Assembly: GCA_028023455.1 (NCBI GenBank)
Contig: JAQFVV010012419.1
Coordinates: 1,814,501 to 1,878,500, forward strand
Origin: Epiperipatus broadwayi
Lineage: Eukaryota; Onychophora; Udeonychophora; Euonychophora; Peripatidae
DNA length: 64,000 bases
Direction: 5' to 3'
Shown here: piece after piece, positions 13,392-24,300 of the stretch
How positions within the stretch are numbered: position 1 is the first letter of the stretch
Layout of the letters: the number at the start of each line of letters is the position of its first letter
Made by a program: the position numbers and the translations under genes
The notes under the pieces: model-generated
The model's input: the letters and a program-made list of their open reading frames with translations, nothing else
What the model was told of the DNA's origin: nothing
The model's database searches: none

Positions 13392-13440
13392 GCACTCAGC
13401 CAACCCTGCTCAGCTTCGGTGAGTCTTAGGGGCTATCATT
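13392..13440 (-). other. 5S rRNA-like fragment inside the LTR element
   Basis: On the minus strand the sequence contains CCGAAGCTGAGCAGGGTTGG, close to the internal promoter (A-box) region of 5S rRNA, commonly GGAAGCTAAGCAGGGTCGG. A few flanking bases, including a CTGAGTGCC stretch, also resemble 5S. The rest of a 5S gene is not recognisable. It may be a captured 5S fragment or chance similarity. Next to it (13442-13458 and 13461-13477) GGCCTATCCATGAGACC is directly repeated. Confidence 0.3.
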
Positions 13441-13673
13441 TGGCCTATCCATGAGACCAAGGCCTATCCATGAGACCTATATATACGCACTGCTGGACTA
13501 CTCTTGGAGCACAACATCCAGGTCTGGATAGTGCCGAGCATATACTTCGGAGCATCATAACACAATGCATCCAAGCAGCTCTGCTCAATCATCCACCATC
13601 TCAACATGAAAAACACAAGTTCATGCATCACTACACCACACTCACAAACTTTTTTCCATCAGCTATCTCTATT

Positions 13674-14461
13674 TTATTCTGAATCATAACCGCAACCTGT
13701 TTTGGGAGATTGAGGATCATGATCAGTTCTCCTATAGTCCTCTTTTGTATTATGAGGTGACATACTTCTGGATTGTCTCTTTGTTGAAAATTTATCATGT
13801 TTAACATTACTGTGTTGTCTTGCTTCTTCACTTCTGTATTTTCTTTGGAGATCATTGTTACTGTTTGATCTTCTAATTATACGCGTCCGATATGGACCAT
13901 GAACACCATCTGTGAATTTTTTCTTTTTCCTCTTCCATGGTGGTACTTCATTTTTACATAAAAGTTTCTTTTTAAATGGTTCTTCTCCATGTATTTTTTT
14001 TTTTTTCTTTGCTTTTGTTATTCTTCTCTTTGTTTATCCATTTTTGGTTATTTCTTCTCTTTGTTTGATATCTTCTTCTCTTTGTTTATCCCATTTTTGG
14101 TTATCTTCTTCTCTTTGTTTATCCCATTTTTGGTTATATTCTTCTCTTTGTTTGATATCTTCTTCTCTTTGTTTATCCCATTTTTGGTTATATTCTTCTC
14201 TTTGTTTGATATCTTCTTCTCTTTGTTTTATCTTCTTCTCTTTGTTTCTCCCATTTTTGTTATATTCTTCTCTTTGTTTGATATCTTCTTCTCTTTGTTT
14301 ATCCCATTTTTTTATTTCTTCTCTTCTTTGATATCTTCTTTTCTTTGTTTAATATCTTCTTCTCTTTGTTTATCTTCTTTTTCTATTCGTTCTTTGATCA
14401 TATCGAATAGCTGCTTTAACATGACTTTCTTTTTTGTTTCCTGAGTTTCTACGTTCACCAT
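13674..14461 (-). pseudogene. Broken gag-like coding region
   Basis: The frame opens at an ATG at 14461 (MVNVETQETKKKVML...), followed by a very charged Glu/Lys/Arg/Gln stretch in which blocks such as DKQREED and IKQREEYNQKW recur, a likely coiled coil. Frameshifts and stops interrupt this repeat region. A basic tail then reads through KKKFTDGVHGPYRTRI and ends at 13674-13676 after TGCGYDSE. No zinc knuckle, protease or polymerase motif is visible. Position just downstream of the primer site suggests a gag-like protein, but I do not recognise a gag domain. The overall size would be about 250 residues. Confidence 0.5.
14030..14375 (-). repeat. In-frame coding minisatellite (coiled-coil repeat)
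   Basis: Imperfect tandem copies of a unit built from TCTTCTCTTTGTTTGATATC and TTATCCCATTTTTGG (plus strand). On the minus strand the unit encodes DKQREED/IKQREEYNQKW-like heptad-type peptides. Unit length varies, and copy gain or loss has caused frame changes. The plus-strand Phe/Leu/Ser-rich frames over this region are shadows. Confidence 0.75.
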
Positions 14462-14679
14462 TTTTCCTTTGTTTTCTGACTTAGTAAGCTTCTCTCTCCA
14501 TCCACACCATGACCTTACTCCATCTTCTTTGAAATGCCTGTTTCATTCTTTATGCCATTCATTTTGTGTTTTTCTTTTAGACTTTTATTTTTCCATCCTT
14601 CCTGAACAAATTACATCACTACATCATATGCACTGTTCATATCACAGAATCGTGATCTGCTTATGCCTATGAGTAGGCT

Positions 14680-14863
14680 AGCTAGATCGGACCTCACAAT
14701 AGGGTGGCAAATTAACCGGCCTATGCCAGATAAGGCCTCACAGTAAGGTGACAATGTAATAGGTGCCTATGGTTAGGTTAGCTGGATAAAGCCTCACAGT
14801 TGGACGACAAATGTAACCGGACCCTATACAACCGTTTTATAAAGCCCCACGTTGGGTGCCAAA
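14680..14863 (-). repeat. Tandem array of primer-site-like modules
   Basis: The LTR-end plus primer-site module recurs four times in degenerate form. On the plus strand: CCCCACGTTGGGTGCCAAATG at 14845-14865, CCTCACAGTTGGACGACAAA at about 14789-14810, CCTCACAGTAAGGTGACAA at about 14733-14751, and CCTCACAATAGGGTGGCAAA at about 14682-14701. Several are followed by TGTAACCGG- or TTAACCGG-like sequence. Only the first abuts the LTR correctly. Confidence 0.65.
14844..14861 (-). promoter_or_regulatory. Primer binding site (tRNA-Lys type)
   Basis: On the minus strand TGGCACCCAACGTGGGGC starts two bases after the 5' LTR end. It differs at one base from the TGGCGCCCAACGTGGGGC type of primer site used with a tRNA-Lys primer in many retroelements. 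It sets the minus-strand orientation. Confidence 0.8.
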
Positions 14864-17012
14864 TGTAACCGGACCGCCATACAACCGTTTTATTACGTCA
14901 GTTGTAACAATTTTCTGATGAGCATGCTGCAGGAAGGAACCATCAATTGATATTCTTAATGCAGATGTTAATGCCCCCCTACAACAATATTTCCTGCTCA
15001 TCAGAGGATGTAGTACATAGAGACTGGAAACATCTAAATATTTCTATGTTTGGTTTCCCAAAGAGCGCCATTAGAGTTCCATCTCACTACAACCTGACTG
15101 GCCTAGGTCAAGTTATGTCAGACGTAGCTCAGAGAACATGAGATTCTCATGAACCAGTGCTATAATTGGTGAGTGATGCGATAAATAAACAAAACTGGAC
15201 AACTGGATAACCAATTTAATTTTAGTAACAAAAAAAAAATTTATTAAATAACAATTAATTTGCAATTTCAACAATAGTTCATTAATTCCTCTATGAGAAG
15301 AAGCTTGGAAATATTCTAATTCAATAATAGTTCATTTTGAATTCATTTATGAGAAGAAGCTTGGAAATATTCTAATTCAACAATAGTTCATTTTTGTATT
15401 CCTTTATGAGAAGAAGCTTGGAAATATTCCAATTCAACAATAGTTTGTTTTTGTATTCCTTTATGAGAAGAAGCTTAGAAGCAGTCAAGCATTTATGGTT
15501 TATACAATAATTCATTTTGAAGCAGTCAAGCATTTATGGTTTATACAATAATTCATTTGTTCATTTAAGAGAAGAACCTTAGAAGCAGTCAAGCATTTAT
15601 GGTTTATACAATAATTCATTTTGAAGCAGTCAAGCACTTATGGTTTATACAATAATTCATTTTGAAGCAGTCAAGCATTTATGGTTTATACAATAATTCA
15701 TTTGTTCATTTAAGAGAAGAACCTTAGAAGCGGTCAAGCATTTATGGTTTATACAATAATTCATTTTGAAGCAGTCAAGCATTTATGGTTTATACAATAA
15801 TTCATTTTGAATTCATTTAAGGTAAGAACCTTAGAAGCAGTCAAGCATTTATGGTTTTATACAGCATTTCATCATTTTATGAATTATTACCGATTGGTAG
15901 ACATTTGAACTCAGCAATTCTTGGTTTGTAGAGCATTTATCATTTGATAATTGAGGCATTTATAATTTAGCCAAATATAGAAGTATATTCTTATACATAA
16001 ACTCGGTTACATTACCCAGATAGAAGTAATATGCAATTAAAGCATTTCTAATTCATATAGTAAATACGTTCAAATATTTTTATAAATAAATTTGCGTGTA
16101 GCTATTTCATAACTTCACTTTATAACGTATGATAAAGACGTTTTAACATTTTATAAAACAAATTCTATGTAATTATTTCATAATGTCACTTTATAACGTA
16201 TGATAAAGACGTTTTAATATTTTATAAAACACATTCTATGTAATTATTTCATAATGTCACTTTATAACGTATGATAAAAATGTTTTCATATTTTACAAAA
16301 AACAAATTCTATGTAATTATTTCATAACTTCATTTTATAACGTATGATAAAGATGTTTTAATATTTTATAAAACAAATTCTATGTAGTTATTTCATAACT
16401 TCATTTTATAACGTATGATAAAGATGTTTTAATATTCTTATAACATAATTACCTTCCAGTTTTACAATCCAGTTTATTCATAAAGAAGGCGGGTTATTTC
16501 ATTTATGGAGAGTCATGGCATAGCGTGGAGAGAATAAAGCCGCTAAATTACCCCATTATTATCATAATTCCTCTAGCAAAGGTTTCTTTTTCCATTTTAA
16601 CGTTCCGTTAAAATTATATTTTAACGTGTCAAAAGAATTAAGTAATACACTTTTTTTAAAACAAAAAATTTAATATGTTCTGCCTCTCTGTGTAAGACGA
16701 GAGAGAGAAAAAAAGTTCTTTTCTTCCGACGACGTTCCTAATTTGAATACTGCCTCAGTTTAACTCAAGTATCTTTTTTATTTCTTTTTTAATGATTGGA
16801 TAATTAATTTCTTTTCTTTTTATTGAGACAGATAAAAAAAATAAGATGACATAACATTTTATTCAAATCCATCAATCACAAAATTAAAAATATGATTTTT
16901 TTTAAACAAATCAAAATTTATTGCGTTCCCAATTAGACTGAATCACGCTAGACGTTTTTAAATGGGGGGGGGTCTTTTGAATATCTATATGAGTAACAGC
17001 ATAACTGTTTCA
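14864..17012 (-). repeat. 5' LTR
   Basis: A 2149-bp LTR, near-identical to the one at 10921-13085. The same three tandem-repeat blocks occur at about 15265-15480, 15480-15860 and 16090-16445, with slightly different copy numbers. As the 5' LTR on the minus strand it would hold the promoter; I cannot place the transcription start. Confidence 0.88.
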
Positions 17013-18220
17013 ATATATATATATACTAATAATTTATAGAGATAAACAAAATAGAGCTCCAATACATTTATCAAGAAAGTTGAAACATAGGCTAATGGTC
17101 AGTCTGAGTTTTAAACCTCTTAAATCTCATTAAAGATTTGTTTCATGGTCATGCCACTTCTCAATCAAATTTAAAAAAAAAACACAATTTAAAAGTTAAA
17201 ATCAACCAAATCAGATCACATCAGATCCAAATGTCTAAATATAAAGTGTGTTATATTTTATAAGGTTACCATATATATTTTCTTAATCTACCAAAAACTT
17301 AAGTAAATCAAATAATAGACAACTTGTTGATATAAAACTTAATTTAATATCATTTAATCAATTTTCATTCTAATATGAACCTTCTTAAGATGCCATCTTT
17401 AAAATTTATCATGTGACAAGGAATGTTTGAATTAATGTGAAATTCTGTTTCATTTACAAAAAGGAGCAGGGAAAGCAGCTGTAATGTTTGTACAAATAAC
17501 AAGAAAACTAATCATATAAAAAGACAACTTTATATGTGGTTTAATTGAAATGCTAAATGCACCCCATCCCTAAAAAGAGTGACAAGTGAAGTCCAAAGTC
17601 AAAACAATACTGTTTTATTATGCAAATGACATTTTCCTCTTAAATTTAGTTCATAATAGTCAGGCATTTTACCTGCATGTTCTGAAACATTTCTATAATA
17701 TGGTAAAATGTAAAAGAGAAGAATGCAAGCTTTACCCTGACAATGTGTCATCTATCAAAGCCTTGAATATCAAGCAAATTTTAATTAAATTCAGCATGAC
17801 TCAGCTTATCTATCAGTGATATTTCACCCGATCTCACTTAGAGCACATTTCGTTTAATCTCTCAAATGAAACAATGTCTCAATTTTTTTCTGCAGACAAA
17901 AAAGTGATGAAAAAAAAAACATTACACACATTAAAAGGCATCAATTTTTGGACTTCTTTGAAAAATGGAAAAACACATTTAGACCCTTAGATTCAGTGTA
18001 TTGCATCAAATGGATAGTAATTTGAAAGTGATTAAATTTATAACCCTCAAAAATAAATAAACAATTTTTTATTATAAAATTCCATTACTATTGGGTACAC
18101 CATTATATATTTCAAACTGCTTTATATTATTTTAATTGACATTTGTAAAAAATTTCAATTTCCAGCTTCAAATCAAATAACAAAATATGTAAATATAAAC
18201 TTCCCAGCAGTTAATATTGT
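17013..18220. other. AT-rich sequence, nothing recognised
   Basis: No gene or repeat family recognised. A 77-codon open frame at 17586-17819 has no recognisable domain. Confidence 0.4.
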
Positions 18221-18435
18221 ATAATGCATCAAGATTAATACTTCAACATTGATCTATTAAGTAAATAAAATACTTTTAATCCAAATCTTTTAAGATTAGC
18301 TTCTATATATAAATTGAGATAAAGAGATAAGATGGTCCATTGTTTTCTAGTAAGAAGTTTTATCCTGTGTTTTGGATTGAGAATATTTTATTTACTTAAT
18401 AGACCAATGTTGGATTATTAATCTTGATGTATTAT
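18221..18435. repeat. Fold-back element (about 215 bp)
   Basis: Terminal arms of about 52 bp are nearly perfect inverted repeats: ATAATGCATCAAGATTAATA... at the left and its complement ending TTAATCTTGATGTATTAT at the right. Weaker pairing continues inward (AATCCAAA/TTTGGATT). No coding capacity. It looks like a MITE-like or fold-back insertion; the class is unknown. Confidence 0.7.
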
Positions 18436-18449
18436 ATGTATGCACACAC

Positions 18450-18860
18450 ATTTATATAATACTTCAAGACTAAAGATGGTGAAATTGTTACAACAGGTAA
18501 TTAAGATGTCATCTAGCCATGGCATAAAATAATTACTTTTATGGAAAAAGCATGATCCATCTTCTTACAATATCTCATTTTCTTATGTAGGTTTATGACT
18601 GAAACACTAAGGATAGAAAGAATGAATATTTAATTTGATCATAAAATTTATTTTACAGATATTTTAAAGTGATTGATATCATTGACATGCCTGAGAAGTT
18701 TCATATTATAAATATTGTCAATATTGATTCAAATAATAATTTAATATAGAATATTTCCAATGCTTTATATGTAAAGGACTTCAAGATTAAGACACATGCA
18801 ATTGTTACACTAAATAATTACAATGCTGTTTAGCCACAGCATATAACAAAAGTTTTTGTA
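18450..18860. repeat. Diverged direct repeat, period about 320 bp
   Basis: About 85 bp at 18450-18535 (CTTCAAGACTAAAGATGGTG...) recur in diverged form at 18765-18850 (CTTCAAGATTAAGACACATG...). Spacing resembles the other tandem monomers in the window, but I find no ribozyme core here. Confidence 0.45.
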
Positions 18861-19605
18861 AGTTAATTAAATAGGAAAATATATTTACAGATGCCTTGCA
18901 AAAATATACTTACAATTAATTTAAATAGTTTACAAAGATAAATTTCCAAAACAGGTAAATTATGACCTTTAATTTATTATAAAAATACCAATTCATTTTA
19001 CCAAGCATTAATTCAAAAATTAAAATGAAATCATGAAAGGCTGCTTTGTAGCAGTGACCACTACTTAGATGAAATTCATTTTACCAGATGCACTTGTTTG
19101 GAAATTTAGGAGTACTAGTATAAAAGCCCTACTATGTTTTATATTCACATTTTTATCTATAAAAAATAAAATATTTAATGATTTTATTAAGAGAATGTGG
19201 TCGAACAGAGACTGCTCCAGAGAGCTACAATTAGGCAAAATATTGAAGCCTTTAAGAACAAAGGATTTTTGGTGCCAGAAAATACAATAAAAAGACTAAA
19301 TAATAAAGTGTGGTATCTATGGCTCTGATTGTTGGAGATGAATTGATTTCTTTATTTATTACAAAACTATTTTTTACTTTATTTCTTTTTTTGGAGTTAG
19401 AGCATATTTATACAATACTTCAAAAAATATACTGTGAGCTCAAAACGAAGCAAAAATCAAAAAGTTTGAAGTCAAAATGAAGCAGAAGTTTTAATGTAAA
19501 AAACACTCTTTTTAAAAACTAAGATATATACATATAAACATTAATACTTATAATATGCTTTCAACATATATAGGTGAAGTTAATAAAAATTTTCACAAAT
19601 AACAA

Positions 19606-20065
19606 CATTTAGCTTAGTGCTTTCGGAGTATGTTTACTCCATATTCATAGCCATTATTATGCATTAAATGTAATGAATGCAAATTTATGCAAATCATTAT
19701 CCTGTCCATTTTTTTGATATTGTAAAGCAGATATCCCTTTGATTGATGGTGTTTGGATTATTCACAATGAAATATGCTTCTTTTATTTTTCTTTTGGTGT
19801 CATTTCTTTCTTTACAAACAATTTCAGCATTAGAAGGTTCAAATTTATGATGAAATATTTTTAGGTGTTCTGCAAATATTAAATTACCTTCATTTTCATT
19901 TACAACTCTATTGTACATATATGTGTTGTGCTACTCTGTTATTTACTGTGGCCTGAGTTTCACCATAATATATTACCTTACAGCCAGTTTGTGGGCAGAT
20001 AATCTTATATACAACTTGGGGAGGGGAGGGGCTTGGTCTAGTTCTATTTTTTCCTTGGTACTTCC
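19606..20065 (-). pseudogene. Penelope-like element: GIY-YIG endonuclease relic
   Basis: Read on the minus strand, 20060-19697 encodes a GIY-YIG endonuclease domain: VYKIICPQTGCKVIYYGETQ, then a conserved NNRVAQH region, LIFAEHLKIFHHKFEP, and the C-terminal KERND...KRKIKEAYFIVNNP. This order (cysteine pair, Y-Y-G-E-T, arginine/histidine segment, KEA helix) is that of the endonuclease at the C-terminus of Penelope-like retroelements, which nicks target DNA. At least one frame interruption separates the first part from the 73-codon frame at 19697-19918. The reverse transcriptase is missing, so the copy is 5'-truncated. Just 3', at 19615-19650, lies a perfect GGAGTA/TACTCC hairpin followed by GAAAGC, a hammerhead-like 3' motif whose CUGAUGA box is degenerate (CTATGAA). 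Confidence 0.8.
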
Positions 20066-20089
20066 ATTATGCTAAATATTTTTGAAACA

Positions 20090-21330
20090 TATATATAAAC
20101 ATATGTGCAAAAACTAAATAACTTCCAAGATGCTGCCATGCTGAACCAACATTCCTTGATTGGTGAGGTCATCATTTCTTACATATCTTCACCATGTTTT
20201 AAAATTTATCAATATCAACTTATCATAATTTGATTTGCGAATGCCAAACATTCTGCATTCATAATTTGATACGATAAATTTGGGAAAAAGGTGTTAATGA
20301 TGATTACAAGAGATCATCACTCCATATGTTCCTGCCTAATTGAAAAGCTTAATAATTAGATTTATATCTGAGGTAGGAGTTATATAATAAGCTCTAGTTT
20401 AATAAATACTTAATAATAATCATTAAAGTATTTACCTGAAGTAGATAATTTAAAAGAGTGCAGAAAATTGTTACTTTGACACCTGTAGATCAAAATATGT
20501 ATCAAACAAAAAGATGAAGTGATGAATCAAAATTAAAAAAAGATCTATTTTTCCCCCAAAATTAATTAAAATGAAAAAAAAAAGTTTGTTTTGATTTGGA
20601 AAAATATTTAAATTATTACATTTTTATTTACCATTGTCAAACTCACTCCACTCATAACTTTGACACCATCCACCTCAGATAAATACCATAATGACTATTA
20701 CTAATCATTGTCGAAACTAGAGATTATCTCTAGCACATATATAAACTTTAAACCTCAGTTAAAGATTAATATATCTGATTTCTCAATTTTAAACACACAC
20801 ACTCGTGGAGTTATTCACCTTTCTTTTTCCCATGTGTAATATCTTTATAGATATAATAAACACCTCCATACTTTCCCATTCTTTTTAAATTCATATAAAT
20901 AAAAATATAATAAAAGACAAATGACCCCCAAGATGCATTTCGTGCTGAACCAGCACTCATCAGTTGGCCCAGGTCACTATCTCCCATATATATCTCTATT
21001 ATATGAAGAGTATTTATCTATAGTAAATTGTTACATTTTTATTTACCATTGTCAAACTCACTCCACTCACAACTTTGACACCATCCACTTCAGATAAATA
21101 CAATAATGATTATTACTAATCATTTTCGAAACTAGAGATTATCTCTAGCACAGATATAAACTTTAAACCTCGTTAAAGATTAATATATCTGATTTTTTAA
21201 TTTTTTAAACATACACACACATGGAGTTATTCACCTTTCTCTTTCCGGATGTGTAAAATCTTTATAGATATATTAAACAATCTCCATACTTCCCCATTCT
21301 TTTTAAATTCATATAAATAAAGATATCTTT
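20090..21330 (-). repeat. Tandem array of hammerhead-bearing monomer, type H2 (about 412-bp unit)
   Basis: Two tandem copies of the body start at about 20632 and 21044 (CATTGTCAAACTCACTCCACTC...), period about 412 bp, and share several hundred bases. The intact hammerhead at 20922-20976 lies between them. A decayed hammerhead remnant (AAGATGCTG..CATGCTGAACC) is at about 20119-20172. The array lies directly 5' (minus strand) of the PLE endonuclease relic at 19606-20065. No ORF is present in the unit. Confidence 0.75.
20922..20976 (-). ncRNA. Hammerhead ribozyme candidate, type H2 (best core)
   Basis: Minus strand. The core CTGATGA is at 20957-20963 and GAAA at 20938-20941. Stem II is GTGCTG/CAGCAC, six perfect pairs with a GTT loop and a canonical G-C pair beside the core. 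Stem III is ATGCAT with two pairs. The cleavage triplet is AUC, cleavage expected between 20932 and 20931. Stem I is CCAA/TTGG (four pairs), an internal loop (TGGG/G), then TGACC/GGTCA (five pairs). Every strictly required hammerhead base I know is present. The short, palindromic stem III is typical of hammerheads that work as dimers in tandem repeats. Confidence 0.82.
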
Positions 21331-21339
21331 ATAGATATA

Positions 21340-24300
21340 ATAATAGTAAAAAAAATTGTTAAAATATTTGTAAAATAATTGAATTGTTTGTAGTGTTATA
21401 TATATGATCAAACTCTTGTATAGGTAATAAATGAAAATCTAATAAAAAAAACAAAACAAAGAACTCTAGTAATTATGTTCCATCTTATCTAATTAACTTG
21501 CAGGTAAATAGCTAAAAAATATATCACAAAAAAGACACTATAAGAAAGACAGTTAATGCCAAAATCCATTTTCACAAAAAATAAATATTTATGAATTGTA
21601 AAAATGGATTTAGAAGATAATTATTAAAAAATATAAATGAAATAGTGTAGAAAAATACAAGTAGATCATACAAACACACATACAAATTTATATTAAAATT
21701 TGTGCATGCACTACTAGACATTAATCATGTTATCAATGGGTAAAATAATTAAAAATTGGGAAAAGAAAATCACTCTTAATTAAGTTCAATGACTGAATAC
21801 AGTTGTATTTAAATATATATAAAAGCATATTGCTTTAACTCTGTTATTAAATTTTTTTCTATCAATACAATTTCTGTTTAGAAAGCAAATAGTGAGACTG
21901 TTGGAAAAATATGGCTTATGAAAGTAAAACACAGCACATAATTTAGAAAGTTTGAAACGTAGGATCTAATATATAAGTAAAATATTAGACATTTTCAATA
22001 ATTATTGTTTAACTATAAATTTAGCTATTTATACAAAAATATTTGACAAAATTATTTCTCACTAATTTAATCCCATGAATAATTTTCTAGAAGTTCTACA
22101 ACTTAATCTATCAACTGTCTTTTTAAATTGTATTGCATTATTCTAACTCTAGTATTCGTTTTATCTTAATATTATTTAACTCAATAGTTATAACTTATAT
22201 TTTATTGTAATTTCTCTTTATTTTCTGTAATTAATTATATGAAAAGAGTTTTCTCATATATATTATACTTTGATTTGCAAATGTCAAACTTTCTGCATTG
22301 ACCTTTTCGACACCATCCACTTGAATAATATATTAATGATTTTTACTAATAATTTACTAAACTTGAGATTATCCCTAAACCAGATATAAATTACATCAAT
22401 TAATGATTAATATATGTGTTTTTAATTAAATGTAAACATGCAGATGAGTATTGCTAGATCAGCATTAAACTCGGAGATCTTTCATAAATTTCTTCATTCA
22501 CATATTTCAAGAATTTGTAATAAAGTGTAAGTTTTGAATTTATATATATATATTGTGATAGCAGACAGAGTGTGTGTGTGTGTAAGCATACAAAATAATA
22601 TTTATACTTCTAATATCTATTCACCACCTCATAATGAAACTGTTGAATTTGAAAATGGAAAAACTTTTCATTTACATTCACTCTGTAGTTAAAAAAGTTA
22701 CTAAATTGAAGTAATATATTGAACAGTAAATATCTCAGAAATTAAAAAGTATCCTTAAATTCTTAATGAAAATTAATATATTTAGCTAAAACTTAATATT
22801 CTGTTTATAATTTTATTATTTTTAGTAAAATACTTTATTTTATGATCGATCATCAGTTGTAGATTGATCATATTTATTTTACAAAAAAAGATAGATTTGA
22901 CTAATTATAAGAAATGTGCCAATTTATTGATGATTAAAAATGTTTTTAATGGAGAAAAAATTCAGAAATCTGCACTCGTAAGTAAATGAGTCTAAAGAAT
23001 ACAAATGTTATCCCTTCCTTTAAAGATCATATATATACACCCTCATAAACTATACATATAACTTTTCAGTAATATCAATTTTTGAACTATTAGATTGTAA
23101 ATTATAGCGATTTATTCTTAAATAATATATTTACTTTAAAAAAATTCAGATTTTGAATACGTCTTTATTCGGAAAAGTGAAATTTCAAAGCAAATAGTAA
23201 TTATTTAAGCCGATATTTCTTAATTTCTACTCAGCTTAATTGGGTAGTGATTTTGGTTGGCTTTTTACATTTCTTTTTATTGTTCAATTTTTAAGCATAT
23301 AGAAATATCACATAGAAGTAATAAATAAAATCTATTTTATTTAACTGAAAATACTTTTACATAGAAATAATCTTCTACTGAAATAAAATACAGAAACGTA
23401 ATTATGAAACCAACAAAACACTATTATGAGTTTGTTAATGTCAAATGTAATTATGCATATCGATATCTTTTATTTAAATGCATTTTTTTCTTCTTTAGTT
23501 ATAAGGTTTTGGAGTTATTCAAAAAAGTTTTACAAATTATGTGACATAAGTTTTTAATTAAATTTTATTTAATTATTTATACTGTTAAAAAAGTTTATAC
23601 ATTTATTTTTAATTAGTTTGATGTTTTATAATTCCTATGGAATAATAAATAAGAAATATGACTGAAGAAAATATCTATATAAAAATAATAGTACAGAAAA
23701 TTCTTTGCAGTCCATCTAAGTTTAATAGGTTGTATAAGGTCATTTGATGGCCATTCAATATGATTTTGACTGTTCTTTTTAATCTAAATTAGTCTATTCT
23801 TACAAAGAATTAATGCTCTTACTGGTATTTATTTAATTTTGACTTCTAGGGCTTGAAAAACAATAAGAAAAACAGGATCTAATTCTTATTAGATTTTCAG
23901 TTGTAATCGTTATTTTTTTATAATAAAGATGAATTACAATAAATAAAAAATAATACATAATCAAATGTCCTTATTGTTGGGAGTTTGTAAGAAGTTTAAA
24001 AGCTGGACCTCCCAGAACTGAAAATGATCCCACACACACACCGATACTTAATCACAGTATAAAATTACACAGGGCATGACTTACAATGATATTGTAAAAA
24101 AAAATAATAATATTAGTCAAACTTAAGTAATGTTTATCACATTTCTATTAGCTAGAAACACTTAGTAAATGTTAAATAAATAAATAAAAACCTAACTTAT
24201 TACTCAAGATTTGGAATTCTGAAAACCAAAGGAATGTACTATGGTGAAAAGACGACATTTTTGTTTGTAATGTAATTTGTGTATGTGAAAAATAGAGAAA

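Larger units (their letters stand above)
10921..17012 (-). mobile_element. Non-autonomous long-LTR retrotransposon
   Basis: Two near-identical direct repeats, 10921-13085 and 14864-17012, flank an internal region of 1778 bp. On the minus strand each LTR starts TGAAACAG and ends CCGGTTACA, so TG...CA termini. Two bases after the 5' LTR lies a tRNA-complementary primer site, and a purine-rich stretch precedes the 3' LTR, which fixes the orientation. The internal region has no reverse transcriptase, integrase or protease, only a broken charged gag-like frame, so the element depends on another element's enzymes. Flanks are AT repeats on both sides, so a target-site duplication cannot be delimited. 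The roughly first 400 bp of the two LTRs show almost no differences, implying recent insertion. Superfamily cannot be assigned without pol; the primer-site type would fit Ty3/gypsy-like elements. Confidence 0.88.

Noticed and set aside
13912-14444. Plus-strand Phe/Leu/Ser-rich open frames of 139 and 151 codons
   Set aside because: They are the complement of the charged coiled-coil minisatellite on the minus strand of the LTR element; the low-complexity pattern comes from the repeat.
11004-15141. Identical 64-codon frames at 11004-11198 and 14947-15141
   Set aside because: They lie in the two LTRs at equivalent positions and on the opposite strand to the element; no domain or coding signature.
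17586-17819. 77-codon frame containing YANDI, reminiscent of the RT YxDD box
   Set aside because: The surrounding residues do not fit any reverse-transcriptase motif and only one Asp is present.
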